Of a DNA stretch of 15,976 bases, positions 1 to 7,748 are shown in pieces (position 1 is the stretch's first letter; each line of letters opens with the position of its first letter). A program made the position numbers and the translations under genes. The DNA comes from GCA-2401155 sp045047085. GTDB lineage: Bacteria > Pseudomonadota > Alphaproteobacteria > Rhizobiales > Rhizobiaceae. The stretch lies in NCBI GenBank assembly GCA_045047085.1, contig JASFYT010000074.1, positions 1 to 15,976 on the forward strand. Reading direction: 5' to 3'. The notes beneath the pieces were generated by a model, which was given only the letters and a program-made list of their open reading frames with translations, searched no databases and was not told the origin of the DNA.

Positions 1-191
1 GCGAGTTTTTTATTGCCTGTGCGCAATACATTTGTGGCACCTATACTGCCAGAACCGATTTCGCGTACATCGCCAAGGCCAGCAAGTTTGGTGAAGACCA
101 GCCCAAAAGGGATCGATCCCAGTAAATAACCGAAGACCAGCGCCGCGATCAGATAGGGCAGGGCAATTGACCAAGATATCGGGTCTGGCAT
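1..191 (-). CDS. plsY: Glycerol-3-phosphate acyltransferase PlsY, N-terminal part (cut by window edge)
   Basis: Only the first 63 codons are inside the window; the gene continues beyond base 1. PlsY is an integral inner-membrane enzyme that moves an acyl group from acyl-phosphate to glycerol-3-phosphate, giving lysophosphatidate, the first step of phospholipid synthesis. The translation starts MPDPISWSIALPYLIAAL, a hydrophobic first membrane segment, followed by the family signature GSIPFGLVFTKLAG and then GSGSIGATNVLRTGNK, the glycine-rich phosphate-binding loop typical of PlsY. The start is the ATG whose complement lies at 189-191, which gives the usual PlsY N-terminus. It lies 48 bases downstream of pyrC' on the same strand and is probably the third gene of the pyrB-pyrC' run. 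The product call is firm; whether it is complete cannot be seen. Confidence 0.93.
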   Translation of the reverse strand, partial: MPDPISWSIALPYLIAALVFGYLLGSIPFGLVFTKLAGLGDVREIGSGSIGATNVLRTGNKKL

Positions 192-239
192 GTATTTGTC
201 CTCATATTCTCAAAGATTGAGGCTAACAAGTGTCGGGAC

Positions 240-1538
240 TTATTGCAAAGAGCTATGTTTGAAAACTGTGCGCCCGCCCACAAGGGTTTGCATGATTTTG
301 CCTGAAAATCTTGCGCCTTCAAAAGCAGTGTTTTTTGATTGGGAGACGATGTCTTCTTCTTTCATCACCCATGGGTAATTAAGATCTGCAATGGCGATGT
401 CGGCCTGCGCGCCCACCTTTAATGTTCCACCGGGAAGGCTGAACAGTTTTGCAGGGTTGGTTGACATGGCTTCAATCAGTTTGGTGATACCAATTTGCTC
501 GCTATGATAAAGGCGCAATGAAGCTGCAAATAATGTTTCAAGCCCGATGGCTCCGTCGGCTGCTTCTTCGAATGGATGGCGTTTTGTATCCACATCTTGC
601 GGATCGTGACTGGAGCAAATAATATCGATGGTGCCATTTTTTAACGCTTCGATCATTGCCTGACGATCTTCCTCTGAACGAAGGGGAGGCGAAAGCTTCA
701 TGAAGGTTTTGTAGCGACCAATGTCGTTTTCGTTCAGGGATAGATGATTGATGGAAATACCGCTGGTAACCGCGTGACCGTTTTCCTTGTAGTAGGCAAT
801 GGTCTTGGTAGATGCTTCGGTTGAAACCTTTGCTGCGTGATATTGTGCACCGGTGAGTGCGGCTAATCGCAGGTCGCGCTCCAGCGGTATGATTTCAGCT
901 TCGCGTGGGATGCCTGGCAGGCCCAAAATGGTGGCGTTCAGGCCTTCGTTCATTACACCATTGGCAGAGAGTTCGGGGTCGCTAGTTTCTTTTGCAACTA
1001 CGAGACAGAAATCTTTGGCGTAGGTGAGGGCGCGGCGAAAGGTTAAATTGCTGGATATGGAGCGCTTGCCTTCAGTAACCATCACGGCGCCAGCCTGTTG
1101 TAGCAATCCGAACTCTGAAAGCTCCTTGCCCTTGAAACCTTTAGTAATCGCTGCGGAAGGATAGACGTGAACTTCGGCGTTTTCTTCTGCGGCGCGGCGT
1201 ACAAAATCTACCAGTGCCACATCGTCGATGATTGGATTGGTTTCCGGCATCATTATGAAACCGGTCACACCGCCTGCTGCGGCTGCCTTGCTGGCTGATG
1301 CGATTGTTTCGCGGTGTTCGCTACCTGGTTCTCCCACATATACACGGCTGTCTATCAAACCGGGGAAAACATGTTGATCGGTGGCGTCAATATGTTCAGC
1401 GCCATCAGGAATGGAAACTTTGCCGGTTCCCTGATTGATTTCGCTAATCTTGCCGTCTTCAATGAGCAGAGATGCTGGACCATCCATGCCTTGAGCGGGA
1501 TCAACCACATGGCCGCCAGTGATAACCAATTTACTCAT
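240..1538 (-). CDS. pyrC: Dihydroorotase-like protein without catalytic metal ligands (PyrC', pseudo-dihydroorotase)
   Basis: A 432-residue protein of the amidohydrolase superfamily, full length for class I dihydroorotase. Automated annotation would call it dihydroorotase, but the metal site is gone. The usual HxH after the first strand is R65-V-Y67 (in IDSRVYVGEPG). The histidine expected in the segment before the conserved GVMNEG is K183. The one expected before VST is K237. The catalytic Asp of the usual DHAPH is S310, in SSHDPQ. The rest of the family scaffold is well kept (EPG, AAAAGGVT, MMPETNP, GVMNEG, DGAIGLET). Non-catalytic homologues of this kind encoded beside pyrB are known in pseudomonads, where they assemble with aspartate carbamoyltransferase; related alphaproteobacterial proteins with RVFVGEPG-type sequence are annotated pyrC. 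Its start codon overlaps the pyrB stop by four bases (ATGA), so translation is probably coupled. Inference: structural partner of PyrB, with true dihydroorotase encoded elsewhere. Confidence 0.9.
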   Translation of the reverse strand: MSKLVITGGHVVDPAQGMDGPASLLIEDGKISEINQGTGKVSIPDGAEHIDATDQHVFPGLIDSRVYVGEPGSEHRETIASASKAAAAGGVTGFIMMPETNPIIDDVALVDFVRRAAEENAEVHVYPSAAITKGFKGKELSEFGLLQQAGAVMVTEGKRSISSNLTFRRALTYAKDFCLVVAKETSDPELSANGVMNEGLNATILGLPGIPREAEIIPLERDLRLAALTGAQYHAAKVSTEASTKTIAYYKENGHAVTSGISINHLSLNENDIGRYKTFMKLSPPLRSEEDRQAMIEALKNGTIDIICSSHDPQDVDTKRHPFEEAADGAIGLETLFAASLRLYHSEQIGITKLIEAMSTNPAKLFSLPGGTLKVGAQADIAIADLNYPWVMKEEDIVSQSKNTAFEGARFSGKIMQTLVGGRTVFKHSSLQ

Positions 1539-2503
1539 GGCTTCACCTCAGAATTGCGATAATTTCCGATCAGGGATTCAATGATCGCCATGCGAACGGC
1601 GACGCCCATCTCTACCTGTTCCTCAATCACGCTTTGTGCGCCATCGGCAACCGCTGAAGAAATTTCTACACCGCGATTCATCGGGCCTGGATGCATTACC
1701 AAAGCATCCGAGGCTGCAAAGGCGAGTTTGCGCTCATCGAGGCCATAAAAATGGAAATATTCGCGTACGGATGGCACAAGCGCGCCAGCCATGCGTTCGC
1801 GTTGCAGGCGAAGCATCATCACCACGTCGGCACCTTCAAGCCCTTCGTCCATGCGACGGAATACTTCTACGCCGAGTTTTTCGATATCAGCAGGTAGCAA
1901 GGTTGAAGGCGCGACCACCCGGACCCTTGCGCCCAAGGCATTAAGAAGGAAAATATTGGAACGTGCCACGCGCGAATGGAGGACGTCACCACATATCGCC
2001 ACTGTGAGGCGAGCGATTTTGCCTTTGTGGCGGAAGATGGTCAGCGCATCAAGCAGCGCTTGTGTCGGGTGCTCATGGGAGCCATCCCCCGCATTGATAA
2101 CGCTACAACCAACTTTTTGCGCCAGCAACTCAGCTGCTCCGGCGGACTGATGGCGCACAACCAGCAAATCAGGCTGCATGGCGTTCAGTGTCATGGCTGT
2201 ATCGATTAGGGTTTCACCCTTTTTGACCGAGGAGGAGGCAACTGACATGTTCATTACATCAGCGCCCAGCCGTTTTCCTGCCAGTTCGAAAGAGGACTGA
2301 GTTCTGGTGGAGGCTTCAAAGAATAAATTAATTTGAGTGCGTCCGCGCAAAACTGCCTTTTTCTTCTCATATTGTCTGGAAACGGAAACTGCCTCATTCG
2401 ACAGATCGATCAGCGTTTCAATTTCCTGTGGGGAAAGATCGCTAATGCCCAGCAAATGGTGCTGGGTGAAGGGAATGTTGTGATTGGCTATTTTTTTAGT
2501 CAT
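1535..2503 (-). CDS. pyrB: Aspartate carbamoyltransferase catalytic subunit
   Basis: A 322-residue transcarbamylase, normal length for PyrB. It joins carbamoyl phosphate to L-aspartate to give N-carbamoyl-aspartate, the committed step of de novo pyrimidine synthesis in the cytoplasm. The carbamoyl-phosphate loop FFEASTRTQSSFELAGKRLG contains S65-T-R-T68; HPTQALLDALTI (from H145) and, near the C-terminus, HPGPMNRGVEI are the other conserved segments. The mobile lysine loop is seen as SVASSSVKKGETLIDT (about residues 87-102). The start ATG at 2501-2503 is the first in the frame and gives a standard N-terminus. It is first in the run pyrB-pyrC'-plsY, and shares ATGA with pyrC'. No pyrI regulatory gene is adjacent, consistent with a PyrB-PyrC' type assembly. 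It diverges from the aidB-like gene across 134 bases; I could not assign a confident promoter there. Confidence 0.97.
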   Translation of the reverse strand: MTKKIANHNIPFTQHHLLGISDLSPQEIETLIDLSNEAVSVSRQYEKKKAVLRGRTQINLFFEASTRTQSSFELAGKRLGADVMNMSVASSSVKKGETLIDTAMTLNAMQPDLLVVRHQSAGAAELLAQKVGCSVINAGDGSHEHPTQALLDALTIFRHKGKIARLTVAICGDVLHSRVARSNIFLLNALGARVRVVAPSTLLPADIEKLGVEVFRRMDEGLEGADVVMMLRLQRERMAGALVPSVREYFHFYGLDERKLAFAASDALVMHPGPMNRGVEISSAVADGAQSVIEEQVEMGVAVRMAIIESLIGNYRNSEVKP

Positions 2504-2637
2504 TAAAAGTAGAGCGTATATGGGCTTGGAGAATAAATCGCAAGACTAGGCAGTGCATAGGGTTAAAAATAATGTGAATAGGGGGCAGAATCAGGTTAGG
2601 CTACCGTAATTTCGTCAACCTATTTTATTTGTGACAT

Positions 2638-4284
2638 ATGACCGATTCGAATTTTTTCACCCACGAAGTGTTCAACCAATCGCCAGTATTTGGTGGACAT
2701 AACGCTTATGCTAACGATTCTCTGCTTAAAATCATCACCAAGGACATGGGCGAGGGCATTGTAACCGGGCTTCATGACCACGGGGCATGGGCAGGACATT
2801 CCGAATCAATCGCTATGGCGCAGATGGCCAATCAGCAATTACCGATGCTAAAAACCCACGACGCAAAAGGTAACCGGATAGACCGGGTTGAGTTTCATCC
2901 ATCATATCACGCCTTTATGCGGCGCAGCGTTGGATTAGGACTGCATGCATCTATTTGGGACGACAATCAGGAGGAATTGGGGCGACGCAATAGTATTCGT
3001 GCCGCACGTTTCTTTATGTCCTCCGGAGTGGAAAGCGGTCACTTATGCCCAATCACCATGACCAATGCTTCTGTGGCAACCCTAATGGCTGCACCAGAAC
3101 TATTGAATGAATGGCTACCGCGCATTCGATCGCGTAAATATGACCTCTCCCATAAACCACCTGTACAAAAAAATGGTCTAACCATCGGTATGGCGATGAC
3201 GGAAAAGCAGGGCGGCACAGATGTGAGAGCCGGGACAACAACGGCAACTGCAGCAAGCGACGGTGTTTGGATCATCAATGGGCATAAATGGTTTATGTCA
3301 GCACCGATGTGTGATGCGTTTTTGGTTCTTGCTCAAACCCGGTCCGGTTTGAGCTGTTTTATGATGCCACGCCTTTTGCCGGATGGGTCCACCAACGGCA
3401 TTCGAATTCAACGATTGAAAGATAAACTCGGTAATCGTTCCAATGCTTCCAGCGAAGTAGAATTCCACGGTGCCCTTGCCAATATGATTGGTGAAGAGGG
3501 CAAAGGAATAAACACTATTTTGGAAATGGTGACGCTGACGCGGCTTGATTGCTGTGTTTCGTCGGCGGGATTGATGCATGTTTCGCTGACTGAGGCCATT
3601 CACCATTGTCGCCATCGCAGCGTTTTTGGCAAATATCTGGTTGATCAACCGGTTATGCTGCGCGTCTTGGCGGATATGGCTCTGGACGGGGCGGCGGCAA
3701 CCGCACTTTCCATGAGGTTGGCAAATTCATATGATCAGGCGACCACAGATACAGAAAGTGCTGCCTACGCGCGATTGATGACGCCGGTTACTAAATATTG
3801 GGTCTGCAAAATGGCACCTTCATTGATTTATGAAACAATGGAGTGTCTTGGGGGCAATGGCTATGTGGAAGATGGCAATCTTGCCCGCCACTACCGTGAG
3901 GCGCCGTTGAACGCAATATGGGAAGGCTCCGGCAATGTAATGTGCCTTGATGTCATGCGGGTGATTGCGTCCGGCGGGGATATTATCCACACGGTTTTAG
4001 CTATGCTGGAACGTGATTTGGGTGGAACAAGTGCTGCAAAGACGGTGGACGTTATTCGATCAGCGGCTGCAATGGCGGTTGAAGATGTGGGGTCTGCCCG
4101 AATTTTGACCGAGCAATTGGCGCTGACTGCGGCTGCAGCTGAACTTAACCGGCTGGGTCTTGGTGCAATTTCCGACGCATTCAGTGAAACTCGCCTTGGC
4201 GGACTGTGGCGTACAACCTACGGCATGATAGACAATCGCTACAATGCCAAAGGTATCGTGGATGGGTTATTTTTGGCTGGTTAA
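2638..4284 (+). CDS. aidB: AidB-like acyl-CoA dehydrogenase family flavoprotein
   Basis: A 548-residue protein close in length and sequence pattern to E. coli AidB (541 aa). It starts like AidB (THEVFNQSPV), then has CPITMTNA (137-144), the FAD-contacting GMAMTEKQGGTDV (184-196), RLKDKLGNRSNASSEVEF (259-276), ECLGGNGYVED (402-412) and AIWEGSGNVMCLDVMRV (426-442), whose E429 sits at the position of the acyl-CoA dehydrogenase catalytic base. In E. coli, AidB belongs to the adaptive response to DNA alkylation and binds DNA and FAD; its exact activity remains uncertain. No ada or alkB gene is visible here, so an alkylation role is inferred from family only. No convincing Shine-Dalgarno precedes the ATG; the start is chosen because it aligns with AidB. 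The stop is shared with the convergent permease gene through TTAA (4281-4284). A different acyl-CoA dehydrogenase activity cannot be excluded. Confidence 0.9.
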   Translation: MTDSNFFTHEVFNQSPVFGGHNAYANDSLLKIITKDMGEGIVTGLHDHGAWAGHSESIAMAQMANQQLPMLKTHDAKGNRIDRVEFHPSYHAFMRRSVGLGLHASIWDDNQEELGRRNSIRAARFFMSSGVESGHLCPITMTNASVATLMAAPELLNEWLPRIRSRKYDLSHKPPVQKNGLTIGMAMTEKQGGTDVRAGTTTATAASDGVWIINGHKWFMSAPMCDAFLVLAQTRSGLSCFMMPRLLPDGSTNGIRIQRLKDKLGNRSNASSEVEFHGALANMIGEEGKGINTILEMVTLTRLDCCVSSAGLMHVSLTEAIHHCRHRSVFGKYLVDQPVMLRVLADMALDGAAATALSMRLANSYDQATTDTESAAYARLMTPVTKYWVCKMAPSLIYETMECLGGNGYVEDGNLARHYREAPLNAIWEGSGNVMCLDVMRVIASGGDIIHTVLAMLERDLGGTSAAKTVDVIRSAAAMAVEDVGSARILTEQLALTAAAAELNRLGLGAISDAFSETRLGGLWRTTYGMIDNRYNAKGIVDGLFLAG

Positions 4285-5222
4285 ATTCTATCTGCCAGTG
4301 ACTGAGCTACCAGAATTACCAGATAGAGCGTAACAAATGATAATGCGGTTTGCATGGTGGCGATGGTGGCGTGTAGCGGAGCATCCCCACCCATTTGGCG
4401 TGCCAGCAAAAAGCCGGACATAGCGGTTGGAACACCGCCACATATTGTCATTACCACCAAGTCGTTACCTGTTATGCCGAACCAAAGGCCGATGACGAAT
4501 ATGATTGCCGGTCCAGCCAATAGTCTCATAGCTGTGCCAAATAGGGCGGCACCCAAAAAATTACGCTTCATAGTGAGTTGCAGTCCTGCGCCGACCAGAA
4601 CGAGGGCGAGTGGCAGGGTTGCGTCAGACAACAACCCCAGCGTTGTTTCTGCCGCAACGTGTAGTTTCAGCCCAAAGAAGTTCAGGAGCAATCCAAGTAT
4701 GGTTGCAAGAATGATTGGGTTTAGAAGCAGGGTCTTGATTAACGGTTGGGATTTTCCCTCGCGGTTTCCGAGCCACCCGACAACCAATACATTTACTACA
4801 TTGATCGGCACCGTCATCACCGCCATGCCTAAAATGACGATGGTCATACCTGAACTGCCATATAGTTTTTCAACGACTGCCAATGCAACAAACGGGTTCC
4901 ATCTGGTAAACCCTTGATAGATACTGGAAAAGGCTGGATCATCGATGGAAAAGACTTTCTTCACCTGTGTGCGTATGGCAATGCCCGCCAGAAGTGTGAA
5001 GCTCATGCCCACCAAAAACGCGATGGAGACACCGCCAAAGGAAATTTGGCTGAAATCTGCCTTGTAAAGTGCATTTATCATCAACGCAGGGACAAATACG
5101 AAAAAGGACAGGCGCTCCAGCCCACCCCAGTTATCCACCGGTATTAGTTTGATGTATTTGATAAAAGTTCCAAGGCCAATCAACAGGAACACGGGCAGGA
5201 GACCTTCAAAAACTACTGCCAT
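4281..5222 (-). CDS. AEC-family (auxin efflux carrier-type) membrane permease
   Basis: A 313-residue very hydrophobic protein, the usual length for bacterial AEC permeases. The N-terminal half opens with VFEGLLPVFLLIGLGTFIK, typical of the family, followed by LSFFVFVPALMINAL; a middle loop (about 90-110) contains SSIYQGFTRWNPFVALAV, and the C-terminal half repeats the pattern with LLSDATLPLALVLVGAGLQL and MTICGGVPTAMSGFLLA. About ten membrane-spanning segments can be drawn in two halves, in line with the family fold. Bacterial members export or import small organic acids such as malate or malonate; the substrate cannot be told here. It is convergent with the aidB-like gene and their stop codons share TTAA, with no room for a separate terminator. 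The first ATG (5220-5222) gives a normal N-terminus. Confidence 0.88.
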   Translation of the reverse strand: MAVVFEGLLPVFLLIGLGTFIKYIKLIPVDNWGGLERLSFFVFVPALMINALYKADFSQISFGGVSIAFLVGMSFTLLAGIAIRTQVKKVFSIDDPAFSSIYQGFTRWNPFVALAVVEKLYGSSGMTIVILGMAVMTVPINVVNVLVVGWLGNREGKSQPLIKTLLLNPIILATILGLLLNFFGLKLHVAAETTLGLLSDATLPLALVLVGAGLQLTMKRNFLGAALFGTAMRLLAGPAIIFVIGLWFGITGNDLVVMTICGGVPTAMSGFLLARQMGGDAPLHATIATMQTALSFVTLYLVILVAQSLADRI

Positions 5223-5461
5223 TGGATATTCCTGAATCTGAGGTGCGATAACATTGGTTAGAACTGTTTTTGGGGATATTCAATAGGTTATTGTGGCATT
5301 ATTGGCCCGATTTGAGAGGCGTTTATGGTTGCATGGTTGGCCTTTAAAACCGTGTCCCATTGATATCCCTAATGAATTCATACAAATTAACCTTAACAAA
5401 TGGTTTAAATTGCGCGAAACGCTTGTGGAGGGCATGCTGTGGCCAGAAGCGAGGGTCAAAA

Positions 5462-5926
5462 ATGCGGCTGATACTCATTTTATGGATAATACCAATAGTG
5501 GTTTTCTGGGGCTGGTACGGCCTTAGCGCCAACGATTTCTCTATGGGCTTTTTGTTCCTGTCACGGGCATTCCATGACCATATGTTTAGATTGTATGGTT
5601 CAATGCTTGGGGTCCCACCGCAAGAAGTTCCGATGTTGATTGCCGGTACATTCGCATTTGATACCATGTTATTAGCAGGCATGTCCGCATTGCGCTGGCA
5701 TAAAAAGTGGTTCCCACAAACCAAACAATGGGTTTTAAAAGCCTTAAACATGGCTCCTGCGCAATCGGTTGAGCAAAGTGTGGAAACTCCTGCTAGCGAC
5801 GTTGACCAATTTTCGATTGATGAAGCGCTAGTAACGAAAACTTCCATGTCCCGTTCAAACGAGAGGTCTAGCCAGACACTTGATCAGACAGGACGCTCAG
5901 CCTATCCAATGCACCCTGCAGAATAA
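5462..5926 (+). CDS. Small membrane protein, DUF6105-like
   Basis: A 154-residue protein of unknown function. The N-terminus MRLILILWIIPIVVFWGWYG is a membrane segment ending in the FWGWYxLS motif, followed by ANDFSMGFLFLSRAFHDHMF, LYGSMLGVPP and a second hydrophobic stretch around 58-76. This order matches what I recall as the DUF6105 family of Rhizobiales proteins. The frame is open from 5360, but I place the start at 5462: GAGG at 5451-5454 stands seven bases before that ATG, and the family begins at this methionine. After about residue 95 the sequence is polar and low in conservation signals; this tail is longer than I expect for the family, and its last 59 bases overlap the convergent 3' end of ruvX. 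The 239 bases upstream (5223-5461) hold no other gene; GGATATTC occurs twice there (5224-5231 and 5274-5281). Confidence 0.75.
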   Translation: MRLILILWIIPIVVFWGWYGLSANDFSMGFLFLSRAFHDHMFRLYGSMLGVPPQEVPMLIAGTFAFDTMLLAGMSALRWHKKWFPQTKQWVLKALNMAPAQSVEQSVETPASDVDQFSIDEALVTKTSMSRSNERSSQTLDQTGRSAYPMHPAE

Positions 5927-6353
5927 AGGTTGCGGCGGCGGCGTCTATTTTTTCTGCGCGCTTTTTTCTTGATAAATCCGCTTCAATCATTACGCGTTCG
6001 ACTGCGACTGTGGATAAGCGCTCATCCCAAAAAACGAATGGTAGATCACAGAGCACACCCATATTGCGGATGAATGCGCGGGTTGCCTGAACCCTTGGTC
6101 CTTCAGAACCATCCATATTCAGCGGTAGGCCAATCACGAAACCAATAACATCTTCTTTTTCAACCAGGGTCAGCAAGGTTTCAGCATCCTGTTTAAATTT
6201 AGTGCGTCGCAAGGTTTGGTAGGAACTGGCTATCCGCAACCTGCCGTCTGATAAAGCAATGCCGATGGTTTTCGATCCCAAATCAAGGCCAAACAGCCTC
6301 TGGCCCATTTTGTGACACGCAGGTAATTCAGTAATGTCTATTAAGTTGGTCAT
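5868..6353 (-). CDS. ruvX: Putative pre-16S rRNA nuclease RuvX (YqgF)
   Basis: A 161-residue RNase H-fold protein, standard length for the YqgF/RuvX family. Conserved parts are GLDLGSKTIGIALSDG with D24, VIGLPLNMDGSEGPR (73-87), WDERLST (109-115) with D110 and E111, and KIDAAAATFILQGAL (135-149) with D137; these acidic residues form the presumed metal site. YqgF of E. coli takes part in 5'-end maturation of 16S rRNA; the older Holliday-junction resolvase label is based on fold. The ATG at 6351-6353 is kept because alphaproteobacterial members have a similar 20-residue lead before GLDLG; no strong ribosome-binding site is visible. The 3' end overlaps the convergent DUF6105-like gene by 59 bases, so the two transcripts would be complementary at their ends. 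Confidence 0.93.
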   Translation of the reverse strand: MTNLIDITELPACHKMGQRLFGLDLGSKTIGIALSDGRLRIASSYQTLRRTKFKQDAETLLTLVEKEDVIGFVIGLPLNMDGSEGPRVQATRAFIRNMGVLCDLPFVFWDERLSTVAVERVMIEADLSRKKRAEKIDAAAATFILQGALDRLSVLSDQVSG

Positions 6354-6457
6354 ATGGGATAAAAATTGATGTTCTTTGTTTCATACTGCCACACCTATTG
6401 TCTATTTCTTCCAAATAATCCAGTTTACTTTAAGTTAGCATGTTTGGAGATATTGAT

Positions 6458-6925
6458 ATGACAACCCCAGCGCGGTCATTGGGTCGCTTTAAAAAATCAA
6501 TTGATAACATTGGCGGCTTGCTGGTTGGAGGGTTCCACTTGTTAGCGCTTTTTGCAATTGGTGCGACCATTGTATGGGCAGCGTTCCATGCCTTCGTTGC
6601 AATGGTTACTAAGGGCCAAGTGGATGTTGAAGATGTGTTGTTGTTGTTTATCTATCTGGAACTTGGGGCGATGGTAGGCATTTATTTCAATACCAACCGT
6701 ATGCCGGTACGTTTTCTAATCTATGTGGCGATCACGGCGTTGACGCGTTTGTTGATTGGCTTGGTAAATGGCGAACATGGGCATCCGAGCAATGATTTGC
6801 TGATTGTGACTGGCGCCATTCTTGTTTTATCTATTTGTGTGCTTATTCTAAGATTTGGTTCTTACAGATTTCCATCGGACAGGCGCTACATTGATAGCTC
6901 TGATTCCGAGGTGCAGGAGGGATGA
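6458..6925 (+). CDS. PsiE-family inner-membrane protein
   Basis: A 155-residue protein with four likely membrane helices (about 19-46, 58-77, 83-104 and 112-134) and charged ends. The segment VEDVLLLFIYLELGAMVGIYF followed by NRMPVRFLIYVAITALTRLLI is characteristic of the phosphate-starvation-inducible PsiE family, whose biochemical role is unknown. The reading frame also has an ATG at 6440, but GGAGA at 6446-6450 lies seven bases before the ATG at 6458, so the shorter start is preferred. The next gene begins 31 bases after its stop, so the two may be co-transcribed. No Pho box could be identified with confidence upstream, so phosphate control is not claimed. Confidence 0.85.
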   Translation: MTTPARSLGRFKKSIDNIGGLLVGGFHLLALFAIGATIVWAAFHAFVAMVTKGQVDVEDVLLLFIYLELGAMVGIYFNTNRMPVRFLIYVAITALTRLLIGLVNGEHGHPSNDLLIVTGAILVLSICVLILRFGSYRFPSDRRYIDSSDSEVQEG

Positions 6926-6956
6926 TTCCTGCCCAAGATACATTTGGAGTAAAAGT

Positions 6957-7661
6957 ATGAAAATTACATGGTATGGCCATTCGGCCTTTGGTCTGGAATT
7001 TGGTGATAAGAAAGTTCTTATTGATCCGTTTTTAACCGGCAATCCCTCTTTCGAAGGGCAGGACAAGGACGCGGTGATTGCCGGAACGACCCATGTGGTT
7101 CTCACCCATGGCCATGGGGACCATTTGGGAGATACAATTGATATAGCCGGGAAGACCGGTGCAAAAATTATTGGCAATGCTGATTTGTGCGTTTGGTTGG
7201 GTGCAAAAGGCGTCGGGAACCTGGATCCTGGTAATACGGGCGGGACTTTGATGCAAGATGGTTTTTCGGTTACCTTTGTTCAGGCGCAACATTCTTCTGC
7301 GATGCTTGATGAAGATGGTGTTTCCCACGATCTGGGCCATTCCAATGGTGTTGTATTTCATATTGATGGGGAAAAGAGCGTCTATCATATGGGAGACACA
7401 GACATCTTTGGCGATATGGCGTTGATACAGGAACTTCATGCGCCTCAGATTGCAATGGTGCCGATTGGTGATCGTTTTACAATGGGTGGGGCTGTAGCAG
7501 CGCTTGCCTGTAGACGGTTTTTCAAATTTGATGCAATCTTTCCCAGTCATTACGCAACATTTCCGATGGTTGATCAAAGTGCGGAGAAATTCCTCGGTGC
7601 CATGGAAGGCGATAGCGATAAGGTAATTGTTATGAAACCTGGTGATTTCCACGATTTTTGA
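6957..7661 (+). CDS. Metal-dependent hydrolase, UPF0173 (metallo-beta-lactamase fold)
   Basis: A 234-residue protein, the usual size of the UPF0173 family. It begins MKITWYGHSAFGLEFGDKK, the family's standard first strand, then LIDPFLTGNP and the metal motif LTHGHGDHLGD with H51, H53, D55 and H56. Further likely ligands are H112 (QAQHSSAML), D147 (HMGDTDIFGDM) and H198 (FPSHYATFP); VPIGDRFTMG is another family marker. The fold and two-metal site are clear; the natural substrate is unknown. The frame stays open upstream to 6855 inside the PsiE-family gene, but the start at 6957 is fixed by GGAG at 6946-6949, seven bases away, and by the family N-terminus. It lies between the PsiE-type gene and gatC; in alphaproteobacteria such a hydrolase gene commonly sits near gatCA, though no functional link is known. 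Confidence 0.93.
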   Translation: MKITWYGHSAFGLEFGDKKVLIDPFLTGNPSFEGQDKDAVIAGTTHVVLTHGHGDHLGDTIDIAGKTGAKIIGNADLCVWLGAKGVGNLDPGNTGGTLMQDGFSVTFVQAQHSSAMLDEDGVSHDLGHSNGVVFHIDGEKSVYHMGDTDIFGDMALIQELHAPQIAMVPIGDRFTMGGAVAALACRRFFKFDAIFPSHYATFPMVDQSAEKFLGAMEGDSDKVIVMKPGDFHDF

Positions 7662-7669
7662 GTTCTTTA

Positions 7670-7698
7670 TTGAACCTTTTGTTCCATCTCGTTATAGC
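7670..7698 (+). promoter_or_regulatory. Candidate sigma70-type promoter ahead of gatC
   Basis: TTGAAC (7670-7675) and TATAGC (7693-7698) are 17 bases apart, in the 87-base gap between the UPF0173 gene and gatC. Each hexamer matches four of six consensus positions. TGAACCTT occurs here (7671-7678) and again at 7718-7725. This is a pattern match only; read-through from the upstream genes is equally possible. Confidence 0.3.
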
Positions 7699-7748
7699 AT
7701 TATCAACAAACTAGGTTTGAACCTTCAAAACTCATTTGGAATTTTTTG

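Noticed and set aside
1791..2150. 119-codon plus-strand open frame inside pyrB
   Set aside because: Antisense shadow of a firmly identified pyrB; Arg/Ser-rich composition without domain signals and no ribosome-binding site.
2504..2637. Divergent promoter for pyrB (a TTGACG on the minus strand, complement at 2613-2618)
   Set aside because: No acceptable -10 element at 16-18 bases, so not listed as a feature.
4354..4917. 187-codon plus-strand open frame inside the AEC permease gene
   Set aside because: Antisense to a clear membrane protein; Pro/Thr/Ser-rich low-quality translation typical of the complement of hydrophobic codons.
5293..5526. 77-codon plus-strand open frame ahead of the DUF6105-like gene
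   Set aside because: Overlaps the DUF6105-like start in another frame; no ribosome-binding site and no membrane or domain pattern.
7032..7652. 206-codon minus-strand open frame inside the UPF0173 hydrolase gene
   Set aside because: Antisense shadow; the plus-strand gene has all metal ligands and a good start, while this translation shows no family motif.
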